In this document: one piece after another, positions 1-9,115 of the stretch
Position numbering within the stretch: position 1 is the first letter of the stretch
Layout: every line of letters begins with the position of its first letter
Source of the DNA: Symsagittifera roscoffensis
Taxonomy: Eukaryota > Xenacoelomorpha > Acoela > Convolutidae
Direction: 5' to 3'
Assembly: GCF_963678635.1 (NCBI RefSeq)
Contig: NW_026971484.1
Location: 1-64,000 of the forward strand
DNA: 64,000 nt
Program-made: the position numbers and the translations under genes
The notes under the pieces: generated by a model
Database searches by the model: none
What the model was told of the DNA's origin: nothing
What the model saw: the letters and a program-made list of their open reading frames with translations, nothing else

Positions 1-186
1 AAGTATTTAAAAAGGAGTGGATTTTCAAAACAAGATTTTATAGTCCTAATAAGAGTAAATCAGTCAATATCTGATTTAGTGAAAAGAGGCTTTAATTTAA
101 ATGGCACGCTCCAATTTAGAATTGGGTCGTTAAATAAACAATTAAGACAATGGTCTTTTGTCTGTGTAGTATTTTTCAATACTACA
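1..186 (-). repeat. 3' LTR, partial (U3 start)
   Basis: Every base I compared matches 8603-8788. On the minus strand it begins TGTAGTATTG, directly after a polypurine tract, as expected for the 5' edge of a 3' LTR. The remainder lies to the left of the window. Confidence 0.85.
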
Positions 187-202
187 ACTCACCCCTTTTT
201 TA
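187..202 (-). other. Polypurine tract
   Basis: On the minus strand this reads TAAAAAAGGGGTGAGT and abuts the LTR start TGTAG. A purine run at this spot primes plus-strand DNA synthesis in LTR elements. The right LTR copy lacks it at the same edge, which agrees with the minus-strand orientation of the element. Confidence 0.75.
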
Positions 203-334
203 TAGAAAATTAAGCTGTTCGGTTCTTACAGTTACCATGGTGAAAATTTAAACACTTTAATGGTTAAATACTATAGTTATAAAATTTAAAAAGAACATCA
301 AATGAAAAAGCTATAAGGATAGGTTAGGTTTTAT

Positions 335-892
335 CTAGAGCTTCCTTCCGGCTTCTAGCTCCACGTTGTATAATCTGAGGATCGCTATCTTCCTCTGTGA
401 AGCCTCGAGTTTTTGTTGCAACTTCACGATTTTCTTCTTTTTGATTTTGTTCTTGATTCGCAGTCTGCTCATTCCGTCCGTAAGTTCTTGAATATCGTCT
501 TGTTCTTCCTGTTTGTTTTTTAGATGTTTCGGAAAGGCAGTTATTCCCTCAAACGGGATGGTGACTTGCGTGCCTCCTGCCTTGATGATGTAGCCGTGTT
601 CCTCCCTCTTCTTTAATTTCCAGAAGTTGGTTTCGTTCTTTATAACCACTTCTTGCTGGGTTATGAACTCGATATGCATCATCGCTTTTTCCATTGTCGT
701 CGAGTTGACGACTTCAATAAACGATGGCAGTTTCCATCTGTTATAATTTTGCTTTATTGAGTACTTTAAACTCGTTATAAATTTTGGATTTTCTGTACCC
801 AATTTAGCTTCTCTGCACTTCTGCAGTTCCAATCTTTGAGTCAAACTGGGGAAATTCCGAGGGTTCTTATTTAACCCGTCGTCCATTGACAA
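335..892 (-). CDS. Unknown 185-residue protein with charged C-terminal coiled coil
   Basis: This is an intact ORF downstream of gag and protease and about 130 bases before the polypurine tract, the position env or accessory ORFs take in some LTR elements. There is no signal peptide or membrane segment, so it does not look like an envelope protein. Residues 1-120 are mixed and may be globular. Residues about 125-185 are rich in K, E, Q and L (a lysine cluster IKNKIKKKKIVKL followed by QQKLEASQRK), as in a nucleic-acid-binding helix or coiled coil. The start is the first ATG; a second (MDD) lies two codons later. It is one of the few uninterrupted ORFs in the element, which hints at selection. 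I do not recognise the family. Confidence 0.6.
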   Translation of the reverse strand: MSMDDGLNKNPRNFPSLTQRLELQKCREAKLGTENPKFITSLKYSIKQNYNRWKLPSFIEVVNSTTMEKAMMHIEFITQQEVVIKNETNFWKLKKREEHGYIIKAGGTQVTIPFEGITAFPKHLKNKQEEQDDIQELTDGMSRLRIKNKIKKKKIVKLQQKLEASQRKIAILRLYNVELEAGRKL

Positions 893-916
893 AGATTGTA
901 CTGCTACAGGTTTTCG

Positions 917-1009
917 TTATTTCTTCCTGAGAGGCAGCTTTCTTTTAAACTCCTCTGGTGCTGGGTCTGCATTTCTGCAGTTCCAGTTTAAAATTGGGTC
1001 ATAATCCAT
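917..1009 (-). CDS. Short 30-residue ORF before the unknown ORF
   Basis: It starts MDYDPILNWNCRNADPAPEE and stops 25 bases before the next ORF. A stretch encoding its NWNCRNA part (TGCAT/CTTCTGCAGTTCC on the plus strand) is nearly repeated inside the next ORF where that protein reads LELQKCREA, so the two may be partial duplicates. It could be a leader peptide or a broken 5' piece of the following gene. Weak call based on composition and the local repeat. Confidence 0.25.
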   Translation of the reverse strand: MDYDPILNWNCRNADPAPEEFKRKLPLRKK

Positions 1010-2764
1010 TTTGCTAAGCATCAATGTAAAATAAGTAAACATTCAAAATCCCGAATTACATGCGTATACTAAAGCTAATTATCAAATGTTTGGACAATGA
1101 AGGACAAAGTGTAAAATTGTATATATATATAAAAGGTGGAAAATATTTTCTTGTGGTTTCACACAAACCCACCACGGAAAACAAAAGACGAAAGACGATC
1201 ATGGTGTTTTTTAACCACAGGAATAGAAATGAAGAAAGACGATCATGGTGTTTATTAACCACAGGAATAAAGCACTTTACAAGACTGAGTTAAGCTCAGA
1301 TTTTAATTTTATGTAGTTAAAGCAAAAATGGAAATTTGGGGATTAATTAACCCCTAATCTTAAATGTATGTCTACCAGGGTTCATTCACAGGCTTACCAT
1401 GGGGTCCTTAACAAATTATACAGCTATGAACTTCGGTTGGGATTTACCATAATGAAATATAAACCAACAGAAATTTATAAAAATTGTCAGACAAGAATAA
1501 ACAAATAAAATATTTATTTTGACAACATTTTGTCATAACTAGAAAACTTCGTTTCAATTTTTGATAAGAAATGAAATAGAATCAAAGAAAAATAAAATAT
1601 CGAAGAAAAGGAAAACTAAAGACCAATTTCATAGTGATATAATATACAATGAGATAAGTGTAATAATTTTTCTTCGGTTTCAATCCTCTGCATCAATCCA
1701 TGTTCACATCGTTAGTACAGAAAGTCATCCTGAACTTTATGATGCAAAAAATTAACGTAAACAATCTTAAAGATGATGCGGTCCAATTTTCAAAGTGTTG
1801 CTTCTAAAAATTTGTTGTTTTTAAGAGTTTAAATGCCTGCATGTTGTAGATTTTGAGCTACCGAATTGATATTTTGGCCAAATTGTGAGGAGTGAATCAT
1901 AAGAGTCTCAAAGGCTGCATACAGCCACCAACAATCATTTGCGTTGTTGAAAGAATATGGTACCATAATTTTAAAAAGGCTACATGAAGCCACCAACAAA
2001 TGCTGGCATAAATCTGCGGCGGTTCGGGTCGAAAAACATTGTTCGGCCATTTTATGATAAAGAATTTTGATGAAAATTTTACTCAATGTGTTGAGAAGAA
2101 ATGAGGTGATATTTCCCTTTTTGATGAATTTCTTCTAGTTTTCATTTTGTAACTTGAAAACTACAAAGATAAAAATTAATGTCATCGGTCCCTACTTGGG
2201 CCCTAAGAGGAATCCGATGGTGCGAATGAGTTTGTTACAATTTTACATTGGCTAGTTCTTTCATCAAAGGTTGCACTCTATTAATTCTCGTTATTGTACG
2301 TAGCGTAATTTGACATTCCCTTAAGTGTAATACTGAATTTTCAGTTGATAAAACCGCCTGAAAATGAAATTATTATAGACTCGTAAAACTGTGATATTTT
2401 AAACTCCTGGATTTTTGCAATTTTTGAAGTCGAAAACTTTTTTTTGTCTGAGCCATTGGGTTCCGATCCCTCTATTTTTATTTGATTTTGAGGATGGTCC
2501 AAAATTGTTAGCGTACTTGACTGTTTTCGATCTCGGTTAAGAATTAAATCCGTGTTCATGCATTTTGGCATATCCTTTTGGGTGTCATACAGAACCGCTA
2601 TTCATTGTAGTACATTTGTAGGATAATATTCGTAATCTAATTTTTCGGTAATATTAAACAAAGTTTCCTGCTCAATATACAAAATTTTAGGTAAACTTCA
2701 CAAAACTTTAAGCGTTATAAAAGCTTTAATGAAAATTAATGTTTTAAAGCAGGAAGAAACGGGT
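1010..2764. other. Element interior without a recognisable gene
   Basis: This lies between the protease and the downstream ORF, where pol would be expected. The short ORFs on both strands show no reverse transcriptase, RNase H or integrase motif. Bases 1195-1262 hold two near copies of a 47-base unit (GACGATCATGGTGTTT.TTAACCACAGGAAT). Nothing else can be assigned. Confidence 0.5.
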
Positions 2765-3510
2765 TTATTTTATTTCTATGTTTTCAAACGTTTGGCCTAT
2801 TACACCTTTGTTTATATCTACTTTTGATTCTTTGGAATTTTTTAGTACGATAGGCATTGACTTAATTTCATTCCTACAATAAGTGCTTTTTGCATTGATG
2901 CCTTTTTGTTCTAAGGAGTTATCAATTCTAAACGATGTTCCTACTTTGAAAACCATGCCTGCTGGAGAAATTGAAATTACGCGGGATGATTTTGGAGCGA
3001 TAGTTATTTTTTTATCAAGAAGTACATTTTGATAAAAGCTTGATATGGATAACTTTTGCTTCTTATAACACTGATAGGAACTGTTATATCTGGGTGTTTT
3101 CTTAATTCTAAGTTTAAATTTGGAAAATTTAATGATTTAAAGTTGTGAGAAATGAAAATTATTCCTAATATATTTAGGTCGCATCCGTTCTCCGCTGAAA
3201 TCCATGCTTTGATTTTTACCGGATTATCAGTGTTTGTACCAAAAGTTGATTCAAAATTAGTATAACCTAAAAGTTTAAGTTTTTCTCCATTTACAGCAAC
3301 TGTGTTTGATCTAGATTTATTCAGCTGTAGAGGCTGTATTTTACAATATTGTTCATAACTGTCAAAATTAATAAGCGAACATGTTGCTCTAGTGTCTAGT
3401 AGAAACTGGGTTTCCAGACCGTTACTTTTATTTTTGTCTCCGACGGGATGTTGGTATAAATTAATATATAATTGTATTTTTTGTTCGGACGGAGACTGAT
3501 CTAGTTTAAA
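2765..3510 (-). pseudogene. Retropepsin-like protease region, frameshifted
   Basis: The reading frame entered by a -1 shift at 3504-3510 continues for about 150 codons. It contains FLLDTRATCSLIN, which fits the retropepsin active-site pattern D-T/S-G-A but with Arg in place of the invariant Gly, and later a hydrophobic stretch NILGIIFIS like the second conserved block. Near 3040 the frame changes: one frame ends in a stop while another runs on as YQNVLLDKKITIAPKSS to a stop at 2765. The Gly to Arg change and the frame break make activity unlikely. The gene ends without any polymerase following. The family is clear from position and motif; the details are less sure because both conserved blocks are degenerate. 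Confidence 0.6.
3501..3510 (-). promoter_or_regulatory. -1 ribosomal frameshift (slippery) site at the gag/pro junction
   Basis: Read on the minus strand the heptamer is T TTA AAC, directly followed by TAG. In the frame ending ELVNLN-stop it is phased exactly as a canonical X XXY YYZ slippery site. Slipping back one base enters the protease frame (FKLDQSPSEQ...), which is open from this point. I did not evaluate a downstream RNA structure. Confidence 0.65.
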
Positions 3511-4539
3511 TTAACAAGTTCACACTCATTATCGGTATAGTCTCCTGGAATGTCATCATCACTAAAGTTGTGGATCTGGTAAGGTGAATGACAATCGTTG
3601 TTTTCGTTGAAGGATTTTTTTACTGTTCGACATGTCCAGCGATTGAAAACTTTCCTTGAAATTTGACAAATGCCTGAATTCCTGTTGGGGATTTATGTCT
3701 TTGAATTTGTTGTCTACTCTTGACCTACTCTTACTATAGTTATGGTAACTTCTGTTCGAATTCTCTCTTAATTGAAGCGAGTCATAATTTTGCTCCTGTT
3801 GATCATTATATTTAAAGCAATGTCTTATCGTATGGCCTGACATACAACACCAGTTGCAAAACATTGGGTTGTTTTGTTTGTTTCTATGCTCCTTTGGGGT
3901 ATAAGCTGCGTTTATTTTATGATCCTTCATTAGTCCTGTTAACTCTTTAAGTTGATCCTTTATTCCCTTTATTTCCAATTTATTATCTATGCAAAACTTA
4001 AGTCTTTTGTGGTAATATGATCTTTCAATTGTTGCCATTAGGAATTGATGAGCCTTTTGTTTCAAGCATGGCGGGCTCAAGCCGCGTACAAAGAATTCCA
4101 TTTTCTTTGCTGTTCTTTGATCATCATTAAAAGTTGGATTAGGCCATCCACGGTCTACTGCGGTGCTTAATCTATGTATGTACTTTTTAATGAATTCGTC
4201 AGGTTGTCTTTTTATGTTTTCTGCTTCTATTCGTCTCCTATACTTATCCTTATCATCAGTGAATCTATCTATGAATTGATCTCTTATCTCATTCCAAGGT
4301 AAGTTTGATGCTAATCCCTGATACCATTGAGCGGATGGACCTCTTAATATTGAACCAAATAAGGCTCTTTGTCTGTTATCATATGCGTCTTGTTCGTCAC
4401 CTGCATCTCCTGGTCTAGTGCCTAGGGAAAACGCTATTTTTTTCTCTACTATATCAAGAAAATCTCTTGCATCTTCATTCGGATCTAAGCCGGTAAATTT
4501 TTCGAAAGCTAAATCGGGGTATGCTACTACGTTTGCCAT
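3501..4539 (-). pseudogene. gag: Gag polyprotein with CCHC zinc knuckle; late single-base frame break
   Basis: This is the structural protein that packages element RNA. The first 325 codons (4539-3562) are open. Residues about 60-150 match the Ty3/Gypsy retrotransposon gag family (ALFGSILRGPSAQWYQGLAS, then a charged helix around FIDRFTDDKDKYRRR). A CX2CX4HX4C knuckle, CNWCCMSGHTIRHC, lies near residue 230. Close to the end a run of seven A (minus strand, about 3616-3623) changes frame. The annotated frame stops at 3562, while the neighbouring frame continues as an acidic tail to TAG at 3501, exactly at the slippery site. I infer that the longer product is ancestral and that the homopolymer changed by one base, or was misread in sequencing. 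The start MANVVAYPDL is the first ATG of the conserved frame. Confidence 0.8.
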
Positions 4540-4632
4540 CTTTGTTTAAATCACTCAATGTTTTGTTAACAATATATAATGGGTTTGGATGTGTTGTGTG
4601 CTGATTAATTGTACGGACTGAAATAATTGTAT

Positions 4633-4836
4633 TTAAGTTACAATGAAGTTTGCAGGGTTCAATGAACACGAATTTTTGTTAGATAGATCAAGTGCTATGG
4701 GGCTGTTTAGGCTTTTTAAGATAGAATTTATCTCTGTGGTATTGCTGCTGGAAAGAATGGTTAATTCGTGAATATTTTTGTGTGGGTGTTTGGACAAAAT
4801 TGTGATTTGATCTTTTTGGATATTGGTGATATACCA
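4633..4836 (-). pseudogene. Second, frameshifted copy of the small ORF upstream of gag
   Basis: The frame reads WYITNIQKDQITILSKHPHK at its N-terminal end, closely matching WYITNTKKDQISILAKHPND in the ORF at 5095-5370. It then continues with no stop to 4633. Upstream, the matching DNA for the LKLKLGNK part is in another frame, so this copy has lost its start. The C-terminal halves of the two copies differ. It overlaps nothing and ends about 90 bases before gag. Function unknown. Confidence 0.5.
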
Positions 4837-5094
4837 AATTTATTTTTTAATTTTAGTTTTAAATTAAATAGTGTTGTATTTACTTGATAAAAGTTGGTCA
4901 TAGCATTTAACATCATTTTAGGGATATAAATGATTATTTAGGGAATGATGAACAATATAAAGAATATTTAAATTTTTCTAATGAATTTGGAGTGAACTTG
5001 TTATGTTTTTTGAAATTTTGTTAAGGAAAAATTTGTGTTTTCAATAAAAATTGATTACAATGCAAGTAGTTTTGTGCTTAGGTATATTATGATA

Positions 5095-5370
5095 TCAAAA
5101 AACAATCGGGAGTGAAGCAATTAATCGTTCTTGCGGTATATAAATTATATTATTTGGTATTTTTATTTGCTGACGAATTGTGTCAATTTCTGGAGTGTAT
5201 CGTCGAAAAAAAACGTATAATTCGTGTTTATCGTCGTTAGGGTGTTTTGCTAGTATACTAATTTGATCTTTTTTTGTATTAGTGATATACCATATGATGT
5301 TAGAGACTTTATTTCCTAATTTTAGTTTTAAATTTACTGTACTGACGTCAATTTTAAAATGTGTTGACAT
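5095..5370 (-). CDS. Small 91-residue ORF upstream of gag, unknown function
   Basis: The ORF is intact and starts MSTHFKIDVSTVNLKLKLGN. Its middle part (WYITNTKKDQISILAKHPND, then HELYV) is conserved in a second diverged copy just downstream at 4633-4836, which supports translation: synonymous and conservative differences dominate. It carries no zinc knuckle, membrane segment or signal peptide. Two tandem diverged ORFs between leader and gag are unusual for Gypsy elements, and I do not recognise the family. An accessory or Gag-matrix-like role is only a guess. Confidence 0.55.
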   Translation of the reverse strand: MSTHFKIDVSTVNLKLKLGNKVSNIIWYITNTKKDQISILAKHPNDDKHELYVFFRRYTPEIDTIRQQIKIPNNIIYIPQERLIASLPIVF

Positions 5371-5379
5371 TAATTCTTA

Positions 5380-7680
5380 CGATGTTTGTTTTCTTTTTCT
5401 TAAGCTATGTTGTACTATTTGATTACTATGTTTTAGAGTAATGAAAACCTCCTAGGAGTTATTGAATATTAACAAAGGTTTTTAATAATAAAATAAGAAA
5501 ATAAAAAAAATTTTGGAAAAAAAATTTCTAAAAATTTTTCTAAGTTTTTGAAGTTTTTATTCGCTGAAACCTTATCTGAAACCTGAAACTCTCTTCATGA
5601 TAAGTTTAATTGATGCTTTTGATATGATTAACAATATAACTATTTGCCTTTTTGGGCTATTATTGGCTCACTACTTAATTTTTTAGTTAAAATTTTTTCA
5701 AAATTTTTTGACTGAAACAATAATCTGAAACCTGAAGATATGGTAGCTGAAGTTGAGTTTTTTTTAATCTTAAAATTGTCTAGAAGCTTTAGTATACCTA
5801 GTTTATGCTTTATCTTGCAAAAAAAAGTTCGAGAAAACCGAATCTTTTGATATCTTAAACTTTGTTTTTGAAATCTAAAACCTAAAACTCTTAAACTCTC
5901 TCAAACTCGATGCATCAAAATAGAAATTTAGTTTTTGATAGCTGGTCTAGTGTAAATTAGAATTTGGAACAGGTTTGCAACTTCAAAATCAAAATTTTGT
6001 TTGCGGAAACCTAAGTTTTTGGGGCTGAAACAATGATTTCTAGAACTGAAACTATGGTTTGACCACTTGGTTTTAGAGTTTTGAGATTGAAAATTTAGGT
6101 TGGTATCTCTAATATATTTCTATTCCAGCAATAAAATTGCCAAAAAGGTGAAAATTTTAGCTTAAAACGACGATTTCAATTTTCTGAAACTATAAGTTTG
6201 AGGGCTCAAACTAACCCCTTCTAGAAGTTTTTTGAGTTGAAAAATTGGTTAGTGCATTAAGGATTACTATTTTCTTTCAATATTTCACAAAAATTTCACT
6301 TGGGAAGCAAGATTTTTGGTTCTGAAACCAAAAACACTAATTCTGAAACGTACATTTCAGCCTTAGGAACCAAATTTTAAAATTGGTTTGGTGGGTTTTA
6401 ACACGTTAGTTTTCTCTAGAAAGTCAAAATTCGGCATTCGGAGCTCAATTTTGAAGTCAAAAACTCAATTTTTGTGTTCTGAAACCTTAAACTAACAAAA
6501 ACGTACCATTTAAGACCAGGTTTTTGACTTATGGTATCCAAATTTGGGTTTGACTACTTCAACTTTTGCTGTTTTACCCGAATCCGTTTACAGAAACTTA
6601 AAATTTTGACCGTAAACTATTCTTATTTTAACTGAAACGTTTGACCCTATAACTAAAACCTAGACTGAAACCAAAAATTTTGGCTGGTAAAAATCAATTT
6701 TTTAGTGCTTATGCTATCATATGAAATCTAGTTTATCAATATAAAGTGGATGTTTCAGTGTTTTATACTCAGTTTTGTTGTGAAACCTGATATTTTTGTG
6801 CTGAAACTAAAACTTGGTGTTTGGTGTTATGTGGTTAAGGTTTAAGATTGGTTTTAGTGCGTAATCTTATTGTTTATTAGGTGTATATTTAAACTGTGTC
6901 AAAAAACAACTAATGATTTATTAAAAAACACCCAAACCCGTTCCTTCCTTCGTGGGTTTTGTTATTTTCTTCCTTAGTTTCATTAATTGGCCGCTTTACT
7001 GATGGATGATATAGGTTTAAGTTATGTTAAGGTGGATAGAATTAAAATTAGTTTAAGAAAAAAATGAGGATAAGCCTCGAGAAATGATGAAGGATTAGAA
7101 TAAATAGCAACAAGCGTGGATGGTTTGAGATAATGTGATGAAGAATTCAATTTATCATACAATTTAGGGTACTCTTAGATCGCACATATGACCACCTAAC
7201 CCCCTCAAAAAAATACATGAAGATATTTAATAAGTTTTTGAGCACTTTAGTTTAATACAGAATTTCGTTAATTTTAGTGATGATAAATTAAACTGAAGTT
7301 TCGGCATAAATTTAGTGGATTACCGGACAAAACGGGTATATCTTACTAGCGGACTTAGGCAGAGAACAATTCTTTCAGAAATTTTAGATATTAAAATAAT
7401 AATAAATAATAGTTAAGTTCATGAGCTAATGTCAGTTAGAACGCCGTATAATAGACCTCGAGATGGAGGAATATCGTGGGCGACTGCTAGCGCAGGGGAT
7501 ACTTATCGCAAGAACCCTACTAGGAATAACTGTCAAGTAGAAGACAATGAAATTGTGTTTCTATCGAAAGATACCCATTGTCTCTGGCTTTTTGAGGTTG
7601 GAAATCATAATAATATATTTTTTGAATTTTAAAAGCTGTTTCGAGTTTGTTATTAAAAGGAATTTCTTAAGGAGTAGTTC
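5380..7680 (-). other. Long untranslated leader of the LTR element
   Basis: About 2.3 kb between the 5' LTR/primer site and the first ORF, with no supported coding region. The short plus-strand ORF at 7429-7632 has no matching family. The stretch 5560-6815 is marked by a dispersed heptamer, listed separately. Bases 6900-7430 hold nothing I can name. Confidence 0.5.
5560..6815. repeat. Dispersed CTGAAAC motif cluster in the leader
   Basis: I count about 14 copies of CTGAAAC on the plus strand (GTTTCAG on the element strand) in about 1.25 kb, often followed by C or T, at irregular spacing of 10-150 bases. Further copies are off by one base. At this base composition fewer than one would be expected. 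It could be a degenerate tandem repeat, or a set of protein-binding or RNA packaging sites; the sequence does not decide. Confidence 0.6.
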
Positions 7681-7698
7681 TCTGCTGCGGTCGCACCA
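7681..7698 (-). other. Candidate primer-binding site
   Basis: On the minus strand TGGTGCGACCGCAGCAG starts with TGG, the complement of a tRNA CCA end, and lies where the 5' LTR should finish. I cannot match it to a specific tRNA. The LTR base before it is C, not the usual CA, so the exact LTR edge is uncertain. Confidence 0.3.
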
Positions 7699-8788
7699 GT
7701 TTTACTAAGCGCTCATTGCTGGTTGAATGCTTAATAATTTTATCCTAAGTTATAAGTCTCACCTTAAATCGTCAAATTGTCTTGACAAAAAGTAGAGTAG
7801 AAACAATAGTTAGAAAAGGCATGAATTAATTAGTTTGTTAAATACACAGCACTGGTTTATTAGATTATATAAACGAATCGAACAGCTTAGAGAAACATAC
7901 CTATGAGGGGAGGTTGAGCTAATCTTATTTTGTTCATCAATATTTTATCTTCTTACTAAGGTCGACGGCTGATTAGTATGAATGGGTCGCCCTTGGTTTT
8001 GTCCACTTCGGCACTTCTGGTTTGGTCGTCAGTATCGTCTTTGCTGTAGTCCTTTGGGTACTTGTAGTCCAGACTTCCTCAGGTGTGGTTATCTCGAGTA
8101 TCTCGATTTATAATTTTATCGAACTATTATCGAAATTATTTATTTTTTGAAAAGGTCTAACTGAAGATATCTAACTTGCTGCTAACTGAGCAAAATGAAA
8201 CACTGAAGATTTCAGGCCAGTCCTTTTGCTCGTAAGCATAAACCGGCAGCTGATTCAATCTTTAATTATTCAGGTTTCACCTGCTCCTTTGTTCTCCCTT
8301 TCTAATAAGAGAGTTTTCAACTAGTTTTTATTTGATTTTTTCAATTCAAATATCTTTAACTTATTAGTCCCCTTTGATAAAAACCGCAGCCTTCAGTTTG
8401 TCTTATTAAAAATTCATATTACTCTCTCTGATGCATCATATTGCAGGTGCACCTCTGCTTAATCAAAGCAAGGAGAATTTCAGTGCAGCCGTCAAGACTG
8501 CTAAATATTTATCCAGTTTGTTTCAAGTTAAGTTAAAAGGGACGTATTAATAATCGCCGCCCTTTTAAAATATTGAGCATGAAAAAATGAGAAAATTTGG
8601 ACAAGTATTTAAAAAGGAGTGGATTTTCAAAACAAGATTTTATAGTCCTAATAAGAGTAAATCAGTCAATATCTGATTTAGTGAAAAGAGGCTTTAATTT
8701 AAATGGCACGCTCCAATTTAGAATTGGGTCGTTAAATAAACAATTAAGACAATGGTCTTTTGTCTGTGTAGTATTTTTCAATACTACA
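7699..8788 (-). repeat. 5' LTR (right edge firm, left edge estimated)
   Basis: The right edge at 8788 (minus-strand TGTAGTATTG) is fixed by identity with 1-186. The left edge is placed at the candidate primer site, giving about 1.09 kb. The outermost bases form a hairpin, GTAGTATT-GAAA-AATACTAC. No promoter element could be assigned with confidence. Confidence 0.6.
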
Positions 8789-9115
8789 ATATAATAAAAT
8801 ACAATATAAAATAATATAATATAAAAATAAATAAAATAATATAAAACAATAAAAAATAAAATAATGTTTTATAAAATATTATACTACAAATTTTTTTTTA
8901 ACGAAAAATAATATAATAAAAAAACATAAACTGTAATATTATATAATATAGTAACTTATAATATGCTAAAATTCGAGAAAAGTATATCATAATATAAAAT
9001 AAAATAGTATAATAAGATATAAAACAATATAATGGTGTAAAATTATACAAAGTAAAATAAAAAAAAGTAATAGAATATAAAATAGTAATTGAATATAGAA
9101 ATTAAAAGTGTTTTA
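8789..9115. repeat. AT-only low-complexity tract
   Basis: This is a degenerate ATAAAATA/ATATAA array adjoining the LTR edge, almost free of G and C. The retrotransposon may have inserted into it. Confidence 0.7.

Larger units (their letters stand above)
1..8788 (-). mobile_element. Non-autonomous Gypsy-type LTR retrotransposon, left end off window
   Basis: The terminal repeats are 1-186 and the right part of 7699-8788. On the minus strand the order is 5' LTR, long leader, two small related ORFs, gag, retropepsin-like region, unknown ORF, polypurine tract, 3' LTR. The 186 bases of LTR that can be compared look identical, so the insertion is young. I find no reverse transcriptase, RNase H or integrase motif between the protease end at 2765 and the polypurine tract, a span too short for a full pol. 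The element therefore probably moves with enzymes supplied in trans. Gag and protease carry single-base breaks although the LTRs match. The target duplication cannot be checked because the left flank is outside the window. Confidence 0.85.

Noticed and set aside
1056-1293. Opposed ORFs around 1056-1293
   Set aside because: They arise from a short duplicated unit and contradict each other; no protein texture.
7429-7632. 67-residue plus-strand ORF in the LTR element leader
   Set aside because: Opposite to the element's coding strand, no family, no repeat support.
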